Assembly: GCA_003254905.1 (NCBI GenBank)
Contig: QANU01086265.1
Coordinates: forward strand, 498,117 to 562,116
Direction: 5' to 3'
DNA: 64,000 nt
Origin: Nissolia schottii
Lineage: Eukaryota > Streptophyta > Magnoliopsida > Fabales > Fabaceae
Shown: in pieces, positions 1 through 10,502 of the stretch
How the letters are laid out: each line of letters opens with the position of its first letter
Numbering within the stretch: the first letter of the stretch is position 1
Position numbers and translations under genes: made by a program
The notes under the pieces: generated by a model
The model's input: only the letters and a program-made list of their open reading frames with translations
Told to the model about the DNA's origin: nothing
The model's database searches: none

Positions 1-317
1 ATGATAATTATTTTTCTATTAAGTGAAATTGATTTCATAAATCAAACAACGTCATTTTTTTTTAAAAAAAACCGAAATTTCTTTAAATGCTAAAAGAAAA
101 TTACTGGTACTGGATAAGAAACTATTCAATGAAGCAATGGACGTGTCCTACCTGTCCTTAATCGTTAATTACTAAGGATATGAATGATTGAAGGAACAAA
201 ATCGTCGAATCAATTATTGAATATGTTATAGATGTCACTTTCATCTTCTTGTGATATTTTTCTCAAAGATATTTTATTCAATTTAATCCATTTTAAATTA
301 AAATGAAAAAAATTTCA
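1..317. other. AT-rich flank, no gene seen
   Basis: AT-rich sequence with poly-T and poly-A runs and no reading frame of interest. It is the left flank of the foldback element that follows. I see no RNA gene or promoter that I can support. Confidence 0.5.
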
Positions 318-699
318 ATTTAGTTCCCTTAGATTTCAATTTCGGTCAACTTCGTCCGTCTCAAATTTTTTTAGACAATTTTATCTCTTTCAATTCAAAA
401 AATCGGACACGTTACTCATTTCGTCTATTTCACTAACAGTGATTGATGATGTAACGATTAATAGAATGACGTGACATGTTAACCGCCACATCACCCCTTC
501 TACGTAAGCAAGCAAGACACATGAACCCCAACTTAGTCCTTCTCAATTTCAATTTCGGTCAACTTAGTTGCTCTCAAATTTTTTTGACTAATTTTGTCTA
601 TCTCAATTTAAAAAATCAGTCTTGTTAGTCCTTCTATTCGCTTGACTAACAATGTTTATTGACGTGACAATTAACGTGATCACGTCACTCTGTTAACCG

Positions 700-1215
700 T
701 TGAATTTTTTGAGTCATTTATTAGTAACTCCTTTCAAGTATAAAATATACAAAATATATGCAACATCATATAACAATAACACTAGTAGCCTAATGGTTAA
801 GGTGTTAATCTCACACACAGAAGGATGCTTATGTGGAAGGGGGTGACGTAACGATTAACAGAGCTATTAAAATTTTCATAGGCTTGACATAAATCTAATA
901 AGGCACGTGGTTAAGGTGTCAGACTCACATATGGAAGGGGGTGACGTAATGGTTATCGAAGCTATTCAATTTTTAATAAGCTTAACATAAATCTAATAAA
1001 ACTATTAAAAATTTTATTTGTGTCCTTTTTTTTATAAAGACACTTGCTTGCTAGTGGCAAAAATTTAATTTTTTGAGTCATTTATTAGTAACACAGTTCA
1101 GATATAAAATATATAAATATATGCAACATCATATAACTATAACACTAGTAGCCTAGTGGTTAAGGAGTTAGTCTCACACATGGAAGGATGCCTATGTGGA
1201 AGGGGGTAACATAAT
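700..1215. repeat. Direct repeats in the centre of the foldback element
   Basis: A block starting TTTTTTGAGTCATTTATTAGTAAC appears at about 705 and again at about 1,065, followed both times by a run of ATATGCAACATCATATAAC, then CACTAGTAGCCTA, TGGTTAAGG and a TCTCACACA-GGAAGG segment. A third partial copy lies at about 903-1,000. The GCCTAATGGTTAAGG core resembles a Pol III A-box, but no matching B-box follows, so a tRNA origin is only a possibility. Confidence 0.6.
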
Positions 1216-1352
1216 GGTTAATTGAGTGACATGACACGTTAATCGTTATGTCAGTAGCCACTGTTAGTCAGGAAAACGGAAGGACTAACGATGTCGATTT
1301 TTTGAAGTGAGAGGGACGAAATTGACCGAAAAAATTTGGGAGGGACTAAGTT

Positions 1353-3268
1353 TGTAATGACGCGCGATGAAGAGCCCATCGCAAGGGTCCAGGATGTTCT
1401 CAAAGACGAGATGCAGCACGTCGGCAGCAGCGAGGCGCTACAGCGCGCCACTATTGACTAGAAACCCTAATCTGCACCCCCTGGGCCAAAGAAGGGCCTG
1501 ACCCGCCCTTTTGGCCACCTCTCTGCCTATAAATAGAGGTTCCCTCTCGTCTTTTCAACTTGCTTAGAGCTTCAAACTCTTTTCCTCTCTAGAATGGAGT
1601 TCCTGCTCAATTGCTTCCTTTCTCCCTTGTGAAGATGCGACGTCTTTGCCTTGGATAGGTAGCCAATCCTTTTTAAGGATGGACTAGGGTAGTAAGCCCC
1701 GGTGCTGCTACTTTGATAGTGGTAGCCCTATCGGTCCATGGCCATCGTGTTGATGCCGGATTGCCGTAGTGATGCTAGATCGCTACCACAAAACGTACAA
1801 TTAAGTTTTCCTTATGGGTTTATGATGATGTGGTTTCTGTTGGCCTTTTCAGGTGCCAACACTATGCCACTTGGAACTCCCAGTGCCAGTGCTCCTCAGT
1901 TCCACGACATTCCAGGTGAGTGGAGGTCTCAGCCCGTTGACAGTTCCACTTTGGTGGTCCATTAATAAAGTCAGTTGTGCATTATAACATGTGTGTTTGT
2001 GTGTATATATATGTGTGTGAATGTATGTGTATGCTTAGTAGTTGATAATTACCATGCTTACATGATGATAATGATACGTTATATAATGACATGCTTATGC
2101 TATGATAGGGCAGAGACTTAAGATTATAGACATGATACCCCTTTTTAGAACTGTTTGGTTAGGATTACATAACAGACCCTAATAAAAACTCCGATTAAGG
2201 AATGAACCCCAACTAAGGACAGGTTTTGGCAAGGCACGGCTTGGTACTTAAGTTGCCCATTGTGACACACTTCTCTTACTTGGGAATCCTACCCTAAGTA
2301 TAGGACCTTAGTCCTTGATCCCAGACAAATAAATAAAGCTAAACTAACTAGGATACCCTTGTCATAATTGGTAGACTTAAGTCTTAACAACTTGGGTAAT
2401 CAAGTTAACTCACCTAAAAGACTTTACAAATAGTATATCTTAGGATAAATGACCTAGAACAAGTACAAGGTTAACATCCCCATAAGATCAGACTCAGAAT
2501 TAGATAGTTTTGAGCGTCAGGCTTCTCAGATTATGACATGCATGCCCTCCAAATTCAGATTATATGAGTGCTAGGCTCCTCAGATTAGGGTATGAGTACC
2601 TTCATAGGTATCTGGGTTGAGCGTATCGGAATCACCAGATTTATCCTGGTGAAGCAAGGTCGAGCTAAGGTTCCCTTGAATCGAGAATCGAAAGGCATAT
2701 CTCCTCACGACCCTCTGCTAGGAGGCAGTCACACGCTACAAACAAATCAGATTTACTTTGCAACAGTTTATTTAGATTTACTTCAACTTCTATGCTTTAT
2801 TTATCATTCAGTATATGTATGCCTAAATGCTATGACTACATGCAGTACATGTTATTTGTGCGGTACCGAGGTACCTACTATTAAGATGAAAAACTCACCC
2901 TTCTGTCAATATCATTTTTTAGATACAGTAGAGGATGGTGAGAACGTCCCCCTCGTCCTGTAAAAGCGAGAATTCAGCGTCAGTGGTAAGCTCTGCTTCA
3001 CAGTAGGGTTTACTAGAGTCATGTTAAATATGCTCTAGATGTCTAGGGCAAGATCCTTTATCTTAGTATTTTATATTCAGTTATGATTTCAGGCACCATG
3101 TAACTCAATATCTATTTTTAAATTGAAACCAATTATATAAAATAAATTGTTTTATAATGTTATTTATTTATTTATTCATAAACACTTCATGTACGTTAGT
3201 ATGCCACATTTGAGCTTCCGTAGGACAGTAGCCCTACGCGTAGTCACATCCTAAGTTGGGGTGTGACA
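1353..3268 (+). mobile_element. Solo LTR (about 1.9 kb) with 5-bp target duplication AAGTT
   Basis: The block starts TGTAATGACG and ends GGTGTGACA, giving the TG..CA ends of an LTR. It is flanked by AAGTT at 1,348-1,352 and AAGTT at 3,269-3,273. The surrounding foldback arm, when compared with its partner arm at 500-600, reads continuously if the block plus one AAGTT is removed, which independently confirms both borders. A TATAAATA box at 1,528-1,535 in a CT-rich context suggests + orientation. No internal coding region or second LTR is present, so this is what remains after unequal recombination between two LTRs. The length and the TGT..ACA ends suit large plant Ty3/gypsy LTRs; the family is not assigned. 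Open frames inside, for example 2,592-2,963, show no protein similarity I recognise. Confidence 0.85.
1528..1535 (+). promoter_or_regulatory. Probable TATA box of the solo LTR
   Basis: TATAAATA lies 175 bp into the LTR and is followed by a pyrimidine-rich stretch (TCTCGTCTTTTC), a typical plant Pol II core promoter layout. It gives the likely orientation of the element. Confidence 0.5.
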
Positions 3269-3911
3269 AAGTTGACCAAAATTAAAATTGAGAGAGACTA
3301 AGTTGGGGGTTCATGTATCTTGCTTATCTACGTGGAATGGGTGACGTGGCAGTTAACATGCCACATCATTAACCACCATTAGTGAAACAAACGGAAGGAC
3401 TAACGTGTCCAATTTTTTGAATTGAGAGTGATGAAATTGTCTGAAAAAATTTGAGAGGAACGAAATCGACCAAATAATATCTTTAAAGCCTGTGTACTTG
3501 CATATTTCACACCCAACAAAATAACTTATATAGGGACCCTCAATAAACCTCCAAGACGAGCTCACTCGAAATGGAAAAAAGACTAAAAAGACTTAGAGTT
3601 CCTTCACCTCCTGCAATAGGGTCAGAGTATTGTGGTGTCACCAATCCTAAATAACCAACCCCCCTCGACATGGCCATTAAGGGACACAGGCCATTTAATA
3701 CTACTGATAATACCCCATAACCCCCTCCCCCACTTCAGCATCTATCAAACCATTCTTGCGTCTAGAACTTTGCTAACGCAATTACATCATCAATCCTCAC
3801 AACTTTATCCTCAAGCATACACTTATTTCTCATATACCAGATTGTCCATATTGTATTATAGAAAGCAATTGTCCATTTCTTCATTTGTCCCCTTCTCAAT
3901 CTTGTGAAAGC

Positions 3912-4355
3912 CTAGGCTTCAAAGAAATCTTTTGCTTTTTTAGGGCCCACCCACACACCATTCCAATGATTCAACCACACACACCAAATTTTGAACGCAA
4001 AATTACACTTAAAGAATATGTGGTTTACAGATTCATCATGTGCACCACAAAGCACACACATTGTTTGTTGTGCATTTATAATTTGAAAAGACACTAACCT
4101 ATCTCTAGTGTTAAGTCTACCAATCAAGACAAACCAAGATAAGATTTCAATTTTAGAGGGGACTAAACCTTTCCATACCTGGGATGAGTAGCTAAAATTA
4201 GATGTTTCTGGTGGAGCCTCCTTAATCTTGATGACCGCCTTTGCAAATGATTTGGTTGAGAACTCTCCTTGATTATTGAATTTCCACATAATTTTGTCCA
4301 CCAAATTCAAACACACGTTTGCCTCCATAATTCTTGCTTGAAGCTCAACTAGCAT
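3912..4355 (-). pseudogene. LINE ORF2 fragment: zf-RVT (zinc-binding in reverse transcriptase) domain
   Basis: A 147-residue open stretch with the plant LINE zf-RVT pattern: VWKGLVPSKIEILSWFVLIGRLNTRDRL followed by a Cys-x2-Cys (CVLC), His-Asp-Glu-Ser, and a His..Cys pair (NHIFFKC). In intact elements this domain closes the reverse-transcriptase protein. The frame ends with a stop after KKAKDFFEA, but the usual C-terminal tail (WTIWYMRN) is present downstream in another frame, so a frameshift separates them. It has no independent function. Confidence 0.75.
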
Positions 4356-6447
4356 TTCATTCTCTCATTGGAATAACTCTTGTCTCCATTGGAGGCTCCA
4401 AATTCATTCCAAACCATCCTAGAAAACCACAATAAGAAACCTTTGCTTTCCTCATATTCAAAACATAATACAATCTTGGAAATGCCTCCATCAACTTCGA
4501 GTCACCCACCCATAAATCTTCACAAAACATTGTTTTCTCACCATTTCGTACAACCAACCTGATTCCTTTGTGACAAATCACCCTCAACCAATCTTCTCCA
4601 TTTTGCATGTTCGAGATCCCTTGCCAAGGACCTCCAATTTGTCTAGACAGCTTCAAATTGTTTATGTGCAGCTCCTCGATTTGATTATAAGAAACTACTA
4701 TTCTCTTCCACAATGGGTAGTACTCCCACCACCATTTGAATAATAAGGCTGAATTGTTTATCACCAGGTCTCTTACACCCAACCCCTTGATTTTTAGGAA
4801 ATTGAATATGTGACCATTTAACTACTGTCATGCCTCTGTCCCCATTACCTTTCCCCAAAATAATCTTCTCTGAAGGCTTCCCTCACTTCTTCAAAACTTT
4901 ACTTGACAGTTGGAATGAATAGTCTCAGGAAGTACAACGAAAAACTGTTTAACACAAACTTAATCAACATAACCTTGCCTACTTTCAAAAGGGTTTTGGA
5001 TCTCCACATGCTTAACCAATCTTCCATTCTATCAATTACTTAAGGCTAGATGCTCACACATCTTGTATTCACTCCAATGGGGATACCCAAATATTTAAAA
5101 GGGAGGGTAGCAACTGAACATCCCAACATGTTTCTAATTTTGTCAACCTAATCTTGATCACAGCCAATGGGGATAATTACAAACTTGTAATTAATAGACA
5201 ACCCTGAGATCACACCAAAATAATCCAACATCATCATATAATTCTTCACTATACTCTAAGGCTTCTTAACCATGCCAAATAACTTCATGGTTCGCCCTTG
5301 TATGCTTACCATAAACCAAACAAATAGCACCCAAAAAATGGCAATCTTTGATTTTTTTTTCCTTTTACACAAATCCATTTTCCCCAGTAGAAATTATAAC
5401 ATCCAACAGCAAATCTTTTTGCCAAACACAAATCAGACCCCGCTACCATTTATTGCATCCACCACTACCCAACAAAATTCATCTTCATCCCACATAGACC
5501 TAACAAACCTTCTGGATACCTGTGTTTTCATTGTTTCAGTGAGCCCAAAAAATCCACCCTATGTACCCTCACAACTTTCTTTACCATCTCCACATTCCCC
5601 AGGCCCCCCATAAAAGTAATTTCATCAGGGAATATGGCACATACCTTCCCTAGCTAGAACCTTCTTATTCTTGATTTCCAATCTTCTTTGCTCCCTCAGG
5701 ATCAGTTTCTTCTTTTCCTTTCTTCCACTTTATTTTTCCTTGATGTAATAAACTTGCAAATATTCATCAACAACAACATGTATGCTAAGTCCTTTCCCAA
5801 AGTTCCACATTTCTCGAGTAAGGTACCTAGAAATGACGTCCTCTTCCTCTGTTTCCAAAGCCTTCACACTTTCTGAATCCTTTCCCCCCAATTGTAAACT
5901 TTCTTCGCACGTCAGATTCTTCAATTGTATCGTCACCATATTTGAACTCATCACCAACGCCCAGGTCAGTGTCTCCCTCGATGTGGTTTACCAATGAAGA
6001 CTTCCCCCAATGGAGGAGGAGATTTTTACGCTCCTCTTTGTTGATTGGGTTGCCAACATCCCCATCTCCTGCCAACTTTATTAGTTTCCACTCCATTTGC
6101 TACTTGGGCCTTAGTACCATTATTGGGCTCGAATCCTTGTGGGAATAGAGGCTAGAATGGTCCTTACTCCGTTGGGCCAACTTTTGTCCTTCATTGATAC
6201 TGTTTAATTTTAGTGGGCTGAGACAATTAAGCTGAGATTGGCCCACGAAGCTCTTGCTCCCTTCTAAAAAATTCTTCTCTCTTCAATAACCCTCTGATGG
6301 CTATTCACTTGGCTTCCCAAAATTCCCTTCCCGCTTGCTTGTTTTGGTATGGAGCGACCATGATTGCCTACAACCTTCCCATAGGAACTTGATTGGTTGT
6401 TTTCAATTTCCCATAGGACCCTTTTATTTCCCTATCTCCCACTCTCA

Positions 6448-7490
6448 TCATTGATGATCTTCGTTCCCCGTCTTCCACCACACAACCCCCCAGCCGCTTC
6501 TTGGTTCATCACCGGGGACAGTGTCAACATGTAGATTTGGATCTTGGTTTACAGTTTCCTTCCCCAGCATCTCCTTAACAAGTATGCACCATACCGAGTT
6601 ACCCACCTTCAACTTCACTTGGCCTTCAATGATTTGAGTCGTATGTGTATCTATAAGGATTCTTGTAGTTCCTATTGAGTAACCATTGATTGTGCTTTCA
6701 TCAATTTGGATAACTTCTCCCCATTCATCCCCAATTTTTTTGAAATTACTCTTAATCCACACTTGTGGTAGCACTCTATAGCACTTAATCCATGTCTTCC
6801 TGATCTGACACACTTCTCCTTTTGACAATTTACGAATATCTTCAAAGTCTTGTCGAAAGATATCTCTGTCCTATTACAACGCGTTCTTTCTATCCTTCTT
6901 AGAATCATATGTGGTTATCACCTTGTAATCCCCCATACTCCTTACATTGGTTACTTTCTGCCATTCCATGTACATTATTGTCGTGACTTTTGTATAGTTG
7001 ATCGATTTCGAGCTTTTGTCGATGATACTTTCTTCAGCCATTCAACATTTACAGCACTCATCTACGTACCACCACTTTGCCTTCATCTTGCTTCACCGAC
7101 GCCACTTTTCGCATATTCCACCTTTGAGTGTTCTGTGGCTTATAGTTACTTTCCTTCTTCACCCATATCTTCCTTCTGCTAAGACTTTGGCCTACTCGCT
7201 CGTTCATGTAACTATTAGCTACATTTACTCATAGCCCTGTCACTGCATCCCTTTTCTCATACGCTTTTGATACAAATAGTTTACACCCTCGAATGACATG
7301 CCTGTTCCATTCTTTAATTACTTGTAGCGCCACATTTTTTTTGCTGTGTCTTATGAATGCAAATAGACATTTGCAGTCCCTTCTCCTTCTTCTTGATATT
7401 TAACTCTCAACAACTTTTCCATGGTGACTAAAAATCTGTTGCAACCAATCTCCAAACTCTTGTCATAGTCTAGTGTAGATTGTCAACGAA
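6448..7490 (-). pseudogene. LINE ORF1 remnant (RRM-like plus DUF4283-like segments)
   Basis: The segment at 7,250-7,490 has the order FVDNL - GKVVE - FAFIRH - RGC, matching the RRM fold of plant L1 ORF1 proteins, with in-frame stops. At 6,448-6,828 a 126-residue stretch has TWIKCYRVLPQVW and a following beta-rich block typical of DUF4283 nucleic-acid-binding modules. At least one frameshift joins the pieces near 6,830. A basic, Gly/Asp-rich frame at 5,827-6,096 may be the end of ORF1. These proteins would bind the LINE transcript; this copy cannot make one. Confidence 0.65.
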
Positions 7491-7520
7491 AATGGAAAAC
7501 AAATTTTTTTGCCCTCCATA

Positions 7521-8307
7521 GCTTCTTTCGTCCTCCATAATTAACTGCTTGCTAATTAACTGCAGTACTCCTTTGCCACATAGCTTTGAAGCATTAATGA
7601 TAGGGTCCCATGAGTAATGCTAGGTGAATAACATATGCATAATAAATATGGACAACCTATTAAAAAATAAAATTCATTCATTAAAAAAATATTTATTCTT
7701 TCTCCAGATCCCTTTTACTCTCTCTTTCTTGCCTCTCACTTTCTCTTTCTCTCACTACTTCTTCTTCTTCTCATGCATACTCATGTTCTTTAGGTTCTTT
7801 AAGTTTAGGTCGCATTCTTCTTCTTTCCATAACTTTGTTATCAATACCAATTTTTTTAAGATGTTGATTTTCGTGTTGGTTTTTCTACTTTATACTGTTG
7901 GTTTATTCATTTTAAGATGCTGATTTATTTTAGCGTGTTGGTTTATTGGTATTGATTTATTTTTGTTTATTTATTATCATTGTTTTGGCGTATTGGTTTC
8001 TTTGTTTCAGAGTGTTGATTTCTATGTTTTAGATTGTTTTATTTACAGAGGTTGTGTATTAGTGGTATGAAGTGTACATAGTACTCATAAAAGAAATCAA
8101 CATCATTGCAAAAAGAAACCAACATGTCCGAAAAAAGAAACTAACACATGTCCGAGAAAAGAAACTAACATGACTGATACTGGTCTATTTTTATTATTTG
8201 TCATTGTTTTAGCATGTTGGTTATGTTAGGTTGTTGGTTTACATAGGTTGGATTGTTTATTACTTTGTTAGTTTCTTTATTTTTTTTAATGTGCAGGAAT
8301 AATACTT
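7521..8307. other. Low-complexity region with GTTGGTTT and AGAAACTAACATG repeats
   Basis: A pyrimidine-rich stretch (7,695-7,800) is followed by many loose copies of GTGTTGGTTTATT (about 7,870-8,040), and by three near-copies of AAAGAAACYAACATGTCCG at 8,109-8,178. Because GTTGGTTT and AAACCAAC are complementary, the stretch can fold on itself. It may be a decayed MITE, but I could not find matching ends. No gene is seen. Confidence 0.4.
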
Positions 8308-8715
8308 TGACTGCGTTTGATTGTTGAGACAAGACTGAAATACAAAGACATGAGATAGAGACATAAAGACAAAGACATACATACAAGTCAATCTTGTGTT
8401 ATGTTTGGTGATAGTGTACAAGACACACTTATTCGTATCTATATCTTGTTTGGTTTAGTAGAGACAAGATGGAAAATACACTTCAAATGACTTAAAATAC
8501 TCTTATTACATTAATTTAATAGAAATTTTAAAAAAAAACACATTATCCTAATCTAAAAGGTTGTGTCCCTGTGTCCCAGCAAAATAAAGGTAAAAAAAAT
8601 ACACAAATTTTCTGTCCTGAGACACAAATTTTTGTATTCGTCTCAATAAATAAACAAGATTTTTGTCTATGTATCTTAGTATTTTTGTCTTATCTCAATA
8701 AACAAATGCTGCATT
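8308..8715. mobile_element. Non-autonomous TIR element (about 0.4 kb)
   Basis: The left end reads CTGCGTTTGATTGTTGAGACAAGAC and the right end, reverse-complemented, reads CAGCATTTGTTTATTGAGATAAGAC, giving imperfect terminal inverted repeats of about 25 bp. The inside is AT-rich with ACAAAGACA-type repeats and no coding sequence. A related, more decayed copy appears at about 54.54-54.90 kb, and the Tourist-like MITE at 14,593 shares the GGGACAAGATA-type subterminal sequence. The exact target duplication is unclear. Confidence 0.6.
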
Positions 8716-9308
8716 TTAGAATTGGTAGATGATTACACGCACATAGAAAAAGAGTGAGGATTGAAGAGAGAAAATTTGGAAGGAATGTAGCATTTCATTT
8801 TTTTGAATAAATTGTCATATTTATTATCCTTTTTGGTGTACATGTAACACTAATTCTTACAAATTGCTCAACACTAATTCTTACAAATTGCACGTGTAAG
8901 ATATGTGGTTTTGAACTCGATATTTTCTTAGGCAGTCATTAGTCCAAGACTCAGTTGTTCATCCCTTCAATTAATCTTTTGTAAGCGCCACTCACATTCT
9001 TTTGAAATCACAGTGATTACTATATAATTTATTTCATTTTTAAAATATGCTTTAATTAAATAGTTAAGTTATACTACTAGTTTATTATCATTTGTATATT
9101 TATATAATATAATTATTTGATTACAATTTGTAAGAGTTTAATTAATTGTTGTACACTAAAACCGTAAAATATTTTTACAATGTCATTTGATCAAATTATT
9201 TTATATGCATAAATTTTAAAATAATAAATGAAAGAGTCAAACATTTTTACATAACAAAATTTGATTAAATGACAACGAATTTATTTTAATAAAAGCAATA
9301 TGCATACT

Positions 9309-9348
<40 letters not shown>

Positions 9349-9375
9349 CACATGTATGATACAAAATACATGCTT
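8716..9375. other. AT-rich spacer with (TA)n microsatellite
   Basis: No gene is seen. A direct repeat ACTAATTCTTACAAATTGC occurs twice at about 8,850-8,890, and a pure (AT)n tract of about 30 bp lies at 9,316-9,346. A weak tRNA-like B-box (GGTTTTGAACTCG) at about 8,910 may mark an old SINE fragment, but no A-box at the right distance supports it. Confidence 0.4.
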
Positions 9376-9392
9376 AAAATAATGCATCTATG

Positions 9393-9475
9393 AGACCAAA
9401 CAGGAGTTGGTCTAAGTGGTAAGCGACTTGGTATTACTTAACCAAGGTCCCGAGTTCGAGTGCGCAACCTAAAAA
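9393..9475 (+). mobile_element. Very short tRNA-derived retroposon (SINE-like) with 17-bp target duplication
   Basis: The body of about 83 bp has a Pol III A-box-like TGGTCTAAGTGGTAAGCG and a B-box-like GTCCCGAGTTCGAGTG at tRNA spacing, then ends in a short A-run. It is bounded by a perfect duplication, AAAATAATGCATCTATG, at 9,376-9,392 and 9,476-9,492. A target duplication of this length and an A-rich 3' end are hallmarks of LINE-machinery retroposition. The length is close to that of a tRNA itself, much shorter than the usual 150-250 bp plant SINE, so it may be a retroposed tRNA or tRNA-like RNA, or the 5' tRNA-like part of a longer SINE. The arms do not pair well enough to call a functional tRNA. 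Confidence 0.8.
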
Positions 9476-9492
9476 AAAATAATGCATCTATG

Positions 9493-10006
9493 TTGTTCAT
9501 ATAATTGATTCATTATTTTCATTTTGGTACAAATGTAATTTTTTACCACATGCCTAACGTAAAGATATTACATTTATGCCGTGCTATTCATGAGCTTTTG
9601 GTTTTGGTGCAAAACTATACATGAGCTTAATTCTGATATATTAATACCAATATTGTTTGGAAAGTTAAACTTCTATGTAGTGAGTTTGTGGAAATTAAAT
9701 TTCTTGAATGATTTTTCAACATATAATTAAATGATGCTATGAAAATGAAATTGAATATGTTATTGTTTACCATTATTATAGCATCCAATCTTAATAATCA
9801 CTTCTCCTAAAAGCTTAAACAAAAGAGAAAAGGTAACTTTAATGGTTTGATAAGAGCTGTAAATGATCGAACCCTTAACTTCTTAGTCACAGTGACTCTC
9901 ATACCATCCTAAGAATTATCTCTCCTGAAAATTTAAGTTAATGAAAAAAGACAATTTTAATGGTTTAATATTATATCTCTTTACACCCAATACGAACGTG
10001 TAACGA
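9493..10006. other. AT-rich spacer, no gene seen
   Basis: Two loose copies of a block containing AAGTTAATGAAAAAAGACAATTTTAATGGTTTAATA-like sequence occur at about 9,810-9,850 and 9,935-9,970, with a tRNA-like GATCGAACCCTTAAC at about 9,868 (B-box complement). This may be an old SINE remnant on the minus strand. Nothing else stands out. Confidence 0.35.
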
Positions 10007-10011
10007 GATAT

Positions 10012-10500
10012 TGCAACAGGGATTTTGTCCCAACAAAAACAAAACAAGCGAGCCCAACACAAGCCCAATCCAAACAAATTCAACAGAAATAAGGTTTGTC
10101 CAACAAAACACTACAGCAGTAAAATTCGAGTTCTTCACGTTCCGCTTCAGAGTTCAAAAAACAGAGTAAGGTTCAGTGGTTGCACAGAGGAAGAGCTCCT
10201 CGATCACCAACGCGTTCAGCCTCCTCAATGAGCGCACCCGAGGGGGATAAAGGACCGAATGGTGTGGTTGCGCTACCGTGGGTCACAGTTCCTGGAATGC
10301 TCACCTGCAGAAGCAAGGTGTCAACAATGGCAGAGCAAGATGAATACAGAGTAGAACAGGTGAGAAGAAAGTTGCTTACTATATTCATGCCTTTTCCCAT
10401 TACGTAGCCCTCCCATTTTGTATTCCTGCATCTCGTTCGTGTGCCCCTGTGCACGTTCTTGCTTTGCGAGATTTCTGACACACGATTGCCACTCCTAACA
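10012..10500 (-). repeat. 3' LTR of the truncated chromovirus
   Basis: On the minus strand this 489-bp block starts TGTTAGGAGTGGC, immediately after the polyprotein stop, and ends CCCTGTTGCA. The TG..CA ends and the position next to the end of the integrase/chromodomain frame identify it as the 3' LTR. The 5 bases outside it (GATAT, 10,007-10,011) would be one half of a target duplication, which cannot be tested because the other LTR is missing. Confidence 0.75.
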
Positions 10501-10502
10501 GT

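Larger units (their letters stand above)
318..3480. mobile_element. Foldback element with two-copy inverted arms, split by a solo LTR
   Basis: The left arm (about 318-700) holds two tandem copies of a unit of roughly 200 bp, recognisable by TTTCGGTCAACTT and CAATTCAAAAAATCGGACACG. The right arm holds the same two units inverted: one at about 1,215-1,347, the other at 3,274-3,480. The two right-hand units became separated when an LTR element inserted between them; removing bases 1,353-3,273 restores the exact inverse of the left arm across 500-600. The middle (about 700-1,215) holds a second tandem duplication keyed by GAGTCATTTATTAGTAAC and CACTAGTAGCCTA-TGGTTAAGG. No transposase is visible, so the element is non-autonomous and its superfamily is not determined. 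Outer ends are approximate because I could not identify a target duplication. Confidence 0.7.
3600..7520 (-). mobile_element. Decayed L1-type LINE (ORF1 and ORF2 remnants)
   Basis: Read on the minus strand, ORF1 comes first: an RRM-like segment at about 7,250-7,490 (FVDNLH, IFSHHGKVVES, LFAFIRH, RGCKLFVSKA), interrupted by stops and a frameshift. Next comes a DUF4283-like segment at 6,448-6,828 (TWIKCYRVLPQVW, TTRILIDT, VKEM). ORF2 remains follow: degraded reverse-transcriptase tail at about 4,880-5,300, then 4,357-4,782 (WWWEYYPLWKRIV, WQGISN, GEKTMFCEDLWVG), and the zf-RVT domain at 3,912-4,355 (VWKGLVPSKIEILSWF, CVLCGAHDESVNHIFFKC). A C-terminal WTIWYMRNKC segment continues in another frame at about 3,830. 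Endonuclease and catalytic RT regions are missing or unrecognisable, and there are many stops and frameshifts, so the copy is dead. The 3' border near 3,490-3,630 is approximate and no target duplication was found. Confidence 0.8.

Noticed and set aside
2592..2963. 123-residue + frame
   Set aside because: It lies within the first solo LTR and shows no recognised domain; LTRs rarely code.
9393..9475. Functional tRNA gene
   Set aside because: A-box and B-box are tRNA-like, but the stems do not pair well, there is an A-tail and a 17-bp target duplication, so it is a retroposon.
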